DNA of 64,000 bases from Pseudomonas gingeri (lineage in GTDB: Bacteria; Pseudomonadota; Gammaproteobacteria; Pseudomonadales; Pseudomonadaceae): NCBI RefSeq assembly GCF_013385425.1, contig NZ_JACAQA010000032.1, positions 63,867-127,866 of the forward strand, given 5' to 3'. The notes beneath the pieces were generated by a model. The model saw only the letters and a program-made list of their open reading frames with translations. It was not told the DNA's origin and made no database searches. The translations under genes and the position numbers were made by a program. Shown here in pieces: positions 61,397 through 64,000 of the stretch. Position 1 is the stretch's first letter; each line of letters starts with the position of its first letter.

Positions 61397-63651
61397 TGAA
61401 GAGCCCCTCCATGTGCGGTGTGGTTGGCTGAGTTGCCAGGTTTGCTATCGGTCAAGGAATAAGCAGCGGCTTGCCGGGTTTCACGCTGGACCAGTTCCCC
61501 CAGCAACGCCGGAACATCGAGAATCAGCGCGACCTCGCCGCTGCCCAGAATGGTGGAGCCACTGATGCCACGCAGTGCATTGAACAGCTTGCCGAGGGGC
61601 TTGATGACGGTCTGGAATTCCCCCAGCAGCTCATCGACCACCAGTCCGGCCTTTTGCTCGGCACAACGGACCACCACCACGTTCTCGCGGCGAAGACTGA
61701 GCCCGGCATGATCGAAGTGGTCGCGTAAGCGCACCAGCGGCAGGACTTCCCCGCGCAGGTCCAGGTAGTTGTTACCCGCCAGATTCTGACGCTGCCCGGC
61801 ACTCAACTCGATGCACTCCTGGACCATTTCCAGCGGCACCACGTAGTGGATCTGGCCGATGCCCACGAGGAATCCGTTGATGATCGCCAGGGTCAACGGC
61901 AGGCGGATACGAATGACCGTGCCTTGTCCGGGTTGGCTATCCAGATCCACCGTGCCACGCAAGAGGGTGATGTTGCGCTTGACCACATCCATGCCCACGC
62001 CGCGCCCGGACAGGTTGGTCACCGCTTCGGCGGTGGAAAACCCTGCTTCGAAAATCAGATTGTAGATTTCCTGGTCCGTCAGGTTCGCCCCGACAGGGAC
62101 CAGGCCGCGCTCGACGGCTTTTTGCAGAATCCGGTCGCGGTTCAGCCCGGCGCCGTCGTCGGCGATTTCCAGGACAATGCTGCCCGAATCGTGAAAGGCG
62201 TTGAGCTGCAACCGGCCCTTGGCGGGCTTGCCGGCGGCCTCGCGCAGCGACGGGGATTCGATGCCGTGATCCATCGCATTACGCAGCAGGTGCATCAGCG
62301 GATCGCCGATTTTTTCCACCACGGTCTTGTCCAGCTCGGTATCGGCACCGCTGATCAGCAGTTCGATGTCCTTGCCCAGTTCCTGGCTGACATCCCGGAC
62401 CACTCGGCGGAAACGGTTGAAGGTGTCGCCGATGGGGATCATCCGCAGGTGCAACGCGCCGTCGAGGATTTCCTCCACCAGTCCCGACACCACCGAAGTG
62501 GATTCCTGCAACGGCCCGTTCGAGCTGCCGCGCGCCAACAGGTTGGCCCCGGCGCTGGCGATGACCAGTTCGCCCACCAGATTGATCAGCTCGTCCAGCT
62601 TGTCGGCATTGACCCGGACAAAGCGAGCCTCGACCACCGTAGCCTGGGGGGGCTGCTCGCGCTGCCGGCCCTGTTTTTCCAGTGCGGACTGCACCACGGC
62701 CGGTTCGACCACCCGTTGTTCAATCAGGATTTCCCCCAGTGGCATGGCCGCTGTCCCGGCCGCCTCGGCATGCTCGCGCTGGGCGCGCAAACCGTCTTCC
62801 AGTTCCTTGGTCGTCAGTGCGCCACATCGGGTCAGGATTTCCCCCAGTCGAGCCGGTTCTTCAGGCAGTGCGTTGATAAGTCGCAGGTACTCTTCCATTC
62901 GACTGTGGGGCGCCAGGATATGGATCTGGCAGTCGTCACGCACGAAATCGAAGGCCTCGGCGATGGTTTCACGGCTGGCATCGGAATCAAGGTCGATCTC
63001 GAAGCCCAGGTGACAGCTCTCGGCATCGAACAGCTCCAGGGCGGGCAGGGTATCGGCGAGAGTGACGATATGGACGATCTCGCCCAGGGTATTCAGGTAG
63101 CGAAGAAAGGACAGCGGGTCCATGCCATTGCGAAACACATCCGCGCCGAAACGCAGGGAAATGTGCCAATAGCCGGAGCTGACCGAGTCCTGGCCGGGTA
63201 CCGGCTGGGCCACCGGGATATCGATCAATGCCGGCACCACAGACGCCGCCCGGACGGCCTGGTACTTCTGCAATCCCTGGCGCAGCGCCACCTCACGCTC
63301 CTGGGCGCTGTCGCTCATCGCCTCACCCGCGCCGGCCACGACCTCAACCAGCTCCAGCATATGGTCGGCACTTCTGAGCAGCAGGGCGATCAACTCGCCA
63401 TCGACCTGGATGGCCCCGTCGCGCAAGCGATCGAGCACGTCTTCGACGATATGGGTAAACCCGACGATGGGGCTCAAGCCGAACAGTCCGGCGGACCCCT
63501 TGATGGTATGCGCCGCACGGAAGATCGCGCCGATGGCATCGTTGTCATCGGGTTCGGACTCCAGCTGCAACAACGATGACTCCATGTCCTGAAGCAGCTC
63601 GCGTGCTTCGACGATGAAAGTCTGCTGTGCCTGGTCGAGATTGATCGTCAC
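61393..63651 (-). CDS. cheA: Chemotaxis histidine kinase CheA with an MshEN-like tandem motif
   Basis: 752 aa. Hpt domain with phospho-His48 in RAAHTIKGSAGLFG; a middle region (about 155-250); dimerisation (about 340-400); ATPase with N box LLRNAMDHGIE (about 455), G1 DDGAGL (about 498) and G2 GRGVGMDVV (about 549); CheW-like C-terminus. Between them, residues 268-291 and 304-327 form two 24-residue repeats with RLG/LG at the start, Leu at position 6, Leu/Val at 17, Leu at 21 and Gln at 24, the spacing of the c-di-GMP-binding MshEN domain. That is unusual in CheA. Confidence 0.95.
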   Translation of the reverse strand: MTINLDQAQQTFIVEARELLQDMESSLLQLESEPDDNDAIGAIFRAAHTIKGSAGLFGLSPIVGFTHIVEDVLDRLRDGAIQVDGELIALLLRSADHMLELVEVVAGAGEAMSDSAQEREVALRQGLQKYQAVRAASVVPALIDIPVAQPVPGQDSVSSGYWHISLRFGADVFRNGMDPLSFLRYLNTLGEIVHIVTLADTLPALELFDAESCHLGFEIDLDSDASRETIAEAFDFVRDDCQIHILAPHSRMEEYLRLINALPEEPARLGEILTRCGALTTKELEDGLRAQREHAEAAGTAAMPLGEILIEQRVVEPAVVQSALEKQGRQREQPPQATVVEARFVRVNADKLDELINLVGELVIASAGANLLARGSSNGPLQESTSVVSGLVEEILDGALHLRMIPIGDTFNRFRRVVRDVSQELGKDIELLISGADTELDKTVVEKIGDPLMHLLRNAMDHGIESPSLREAAGKPAKGRLQLNAFHDSGSIVLEIADDGAGLNRDRILQKAVERGLVPVGANLTDQEIYNLIFEAGFSTAEAVTNLSGRGVGMDVVKRNITLLRGTVDLDSQPGQGTVIRIRLPLTLAIINGFLVGIGQIHYVVPLEMVQECIELSAGQRQNLAGNNYLDLRGEVLPLVRLRDHFDHAGLSLRRENVVVVRCAEQKAGLVVDELLGEFQTVIKPLGKLFNALRGISGSTILGSGEVALILDVPALLGELVQRETRQAAAYSLTDSKPGNSANHTAHGGALQ

Positions 63652-63709
63652 GATAGAGTCCTTTTTATCGCCCCGGGGTCAGAGAACCGCGGAAGCTTGT
63701 AGCCCTGGA

Positions 63710-64000
63710 TCACGGCTGCCCCAGCGTCCCGCCCAGGTCGCAGAGTTCGAATACCTCAAGCACTGCCGGGCTGTGTCCGCTCAGTTGCAGCGCAACGCCC
63801 GTACGCAAGGTTTCACGCTTGGCGAGCATCAACAGTTGCAGGCCCGCGCCATCGATTTCAGTGACCTGCGAGAGGTCGATCTCCAGGGGGCTGCCCAGCG
63901 TCAGGAATGGCGCCAGTTCCCCATAGAGTTCTGCGGCGGTATAGATGGTCATCTCGCCTTCGATCCCCAGGTGTGGAGTCGAAGTGTCTGCTTGGAAAAT
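63710..64000 (-). CDS. STAS-domain protein, 5' end cut by the window edge
   Basis: At least 96 residues remain open to the edge. The frame has no start codon in the last 48 bases, and the STAS core (HLGIEGEMTIYTAAELYGEL; IDLSQVTEIDGAGLQLLML with the GAGL phospho-site-like loop) needs residues upstream of the ATG at 63952, so the gene very probably begins outside the window. It resembles stand-alone STAS proteins encoded at the head of Che2-like clusters (partner switching with a kinase/phosphatase). It precedes cheA by 58 bases. Confidence 0.85.
   Translation of the reverse strand: MFQADTSTPHLGIEGEMTIYTAAELYGELAPFLTLGSPLEIDLSQVTEIDGAGLQLLMLAKRETLRTGVALQLSGHSPAVLEVFELCDLGGTLGQP

Noticed and set aside
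61393..63651. CheA as an inactive kinase because of its unusual middle region
   Set aside because: His48 and the N, G1 and G2 boxes are all intact, so kinase activity is expected.

Overview
This window is Pseudomonas chromosome, most likely from the P. fluorescens group. The evidence is GC-rich coding DNA, REP elements built on a TGTAGGAGC core between genes, and a gene order that closely follows the oriC-proximal region of P. aeruginosa as I remember it (plsC, gmhB, glyS, glyQ, tag, acyltransferase, trkA, rsmB, fmt, def, LysM protein, dprA, tsaC, qor, hemF, aroE, SulP, betC, trpA, trpB, trpI, prlC, PA0069-type radical SAM protein). No rRNA, tRNA, CRISPR array, prophage or insertion sequence was seen.

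Layout. 0-2.4 kb: SulP anion transporter and beta-carbonic anhydrase. 2.6-3.75 kb: radical SAM protein behind a perfect LexA palindrome. 3.8-7.6 kb: three-subunit, Tat-exported gluconate-2-dehydrogenase-type enzyme. 7.9-8.5 kb: TpbA-like periplasmic phosphatase that has lost its catalytic cysteine. 8.5-13 kb: two M3 oligopeptidases (the second is PrlC) and YheV. 13-19.2 kb: gamma-carbonic anhydrase, HAD phosphatase, lipoproteins, two DUF1161 proteins, OsmC, a luciferase-like oxidoreductase, dodecin and a DUF883 protein. 19.2-22.3 kb: trpI with divergent trpBA. 22.4-23.6 kb: small proteins. 23.7-29.1 kb: choline-sulfate module (LysR, BetC, ChoX, SulP). 29.3-46.3 kb: conserved housekeeping block for shikimate, haem, tRNA modification, DNA uptake, formylation, potassium uptake, translation and envelope lipids.

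Right of plsC (46.3 kb) the P. aeruginosa order stops: gyrB-recF-dnaN-dnaA do not follow. Instead there is an accessory block: MHS transporter, GMC oxidoreductase and LysR; an AT-rich DUF3800 gene; a membrane/metal group (YjbE/TerC fusion, unorthodox Nramp, second HflK/HflC pair); and a complete Che2-like chemotaxis operon (STAS, CheA, MCP, CheW, CheR, CheD, CheB).

The points most worth following are the TpbA-like pseudophosphatase, a tandem MshEN-like (c-di-GMP-binding) signature inside CheA, an Nramp protein with a rewritten metal site, and 14 exact DnaA-box 9-mers, 13 of them within about 21 kb. Coordinates and motifs were read by eye and no database was searched.
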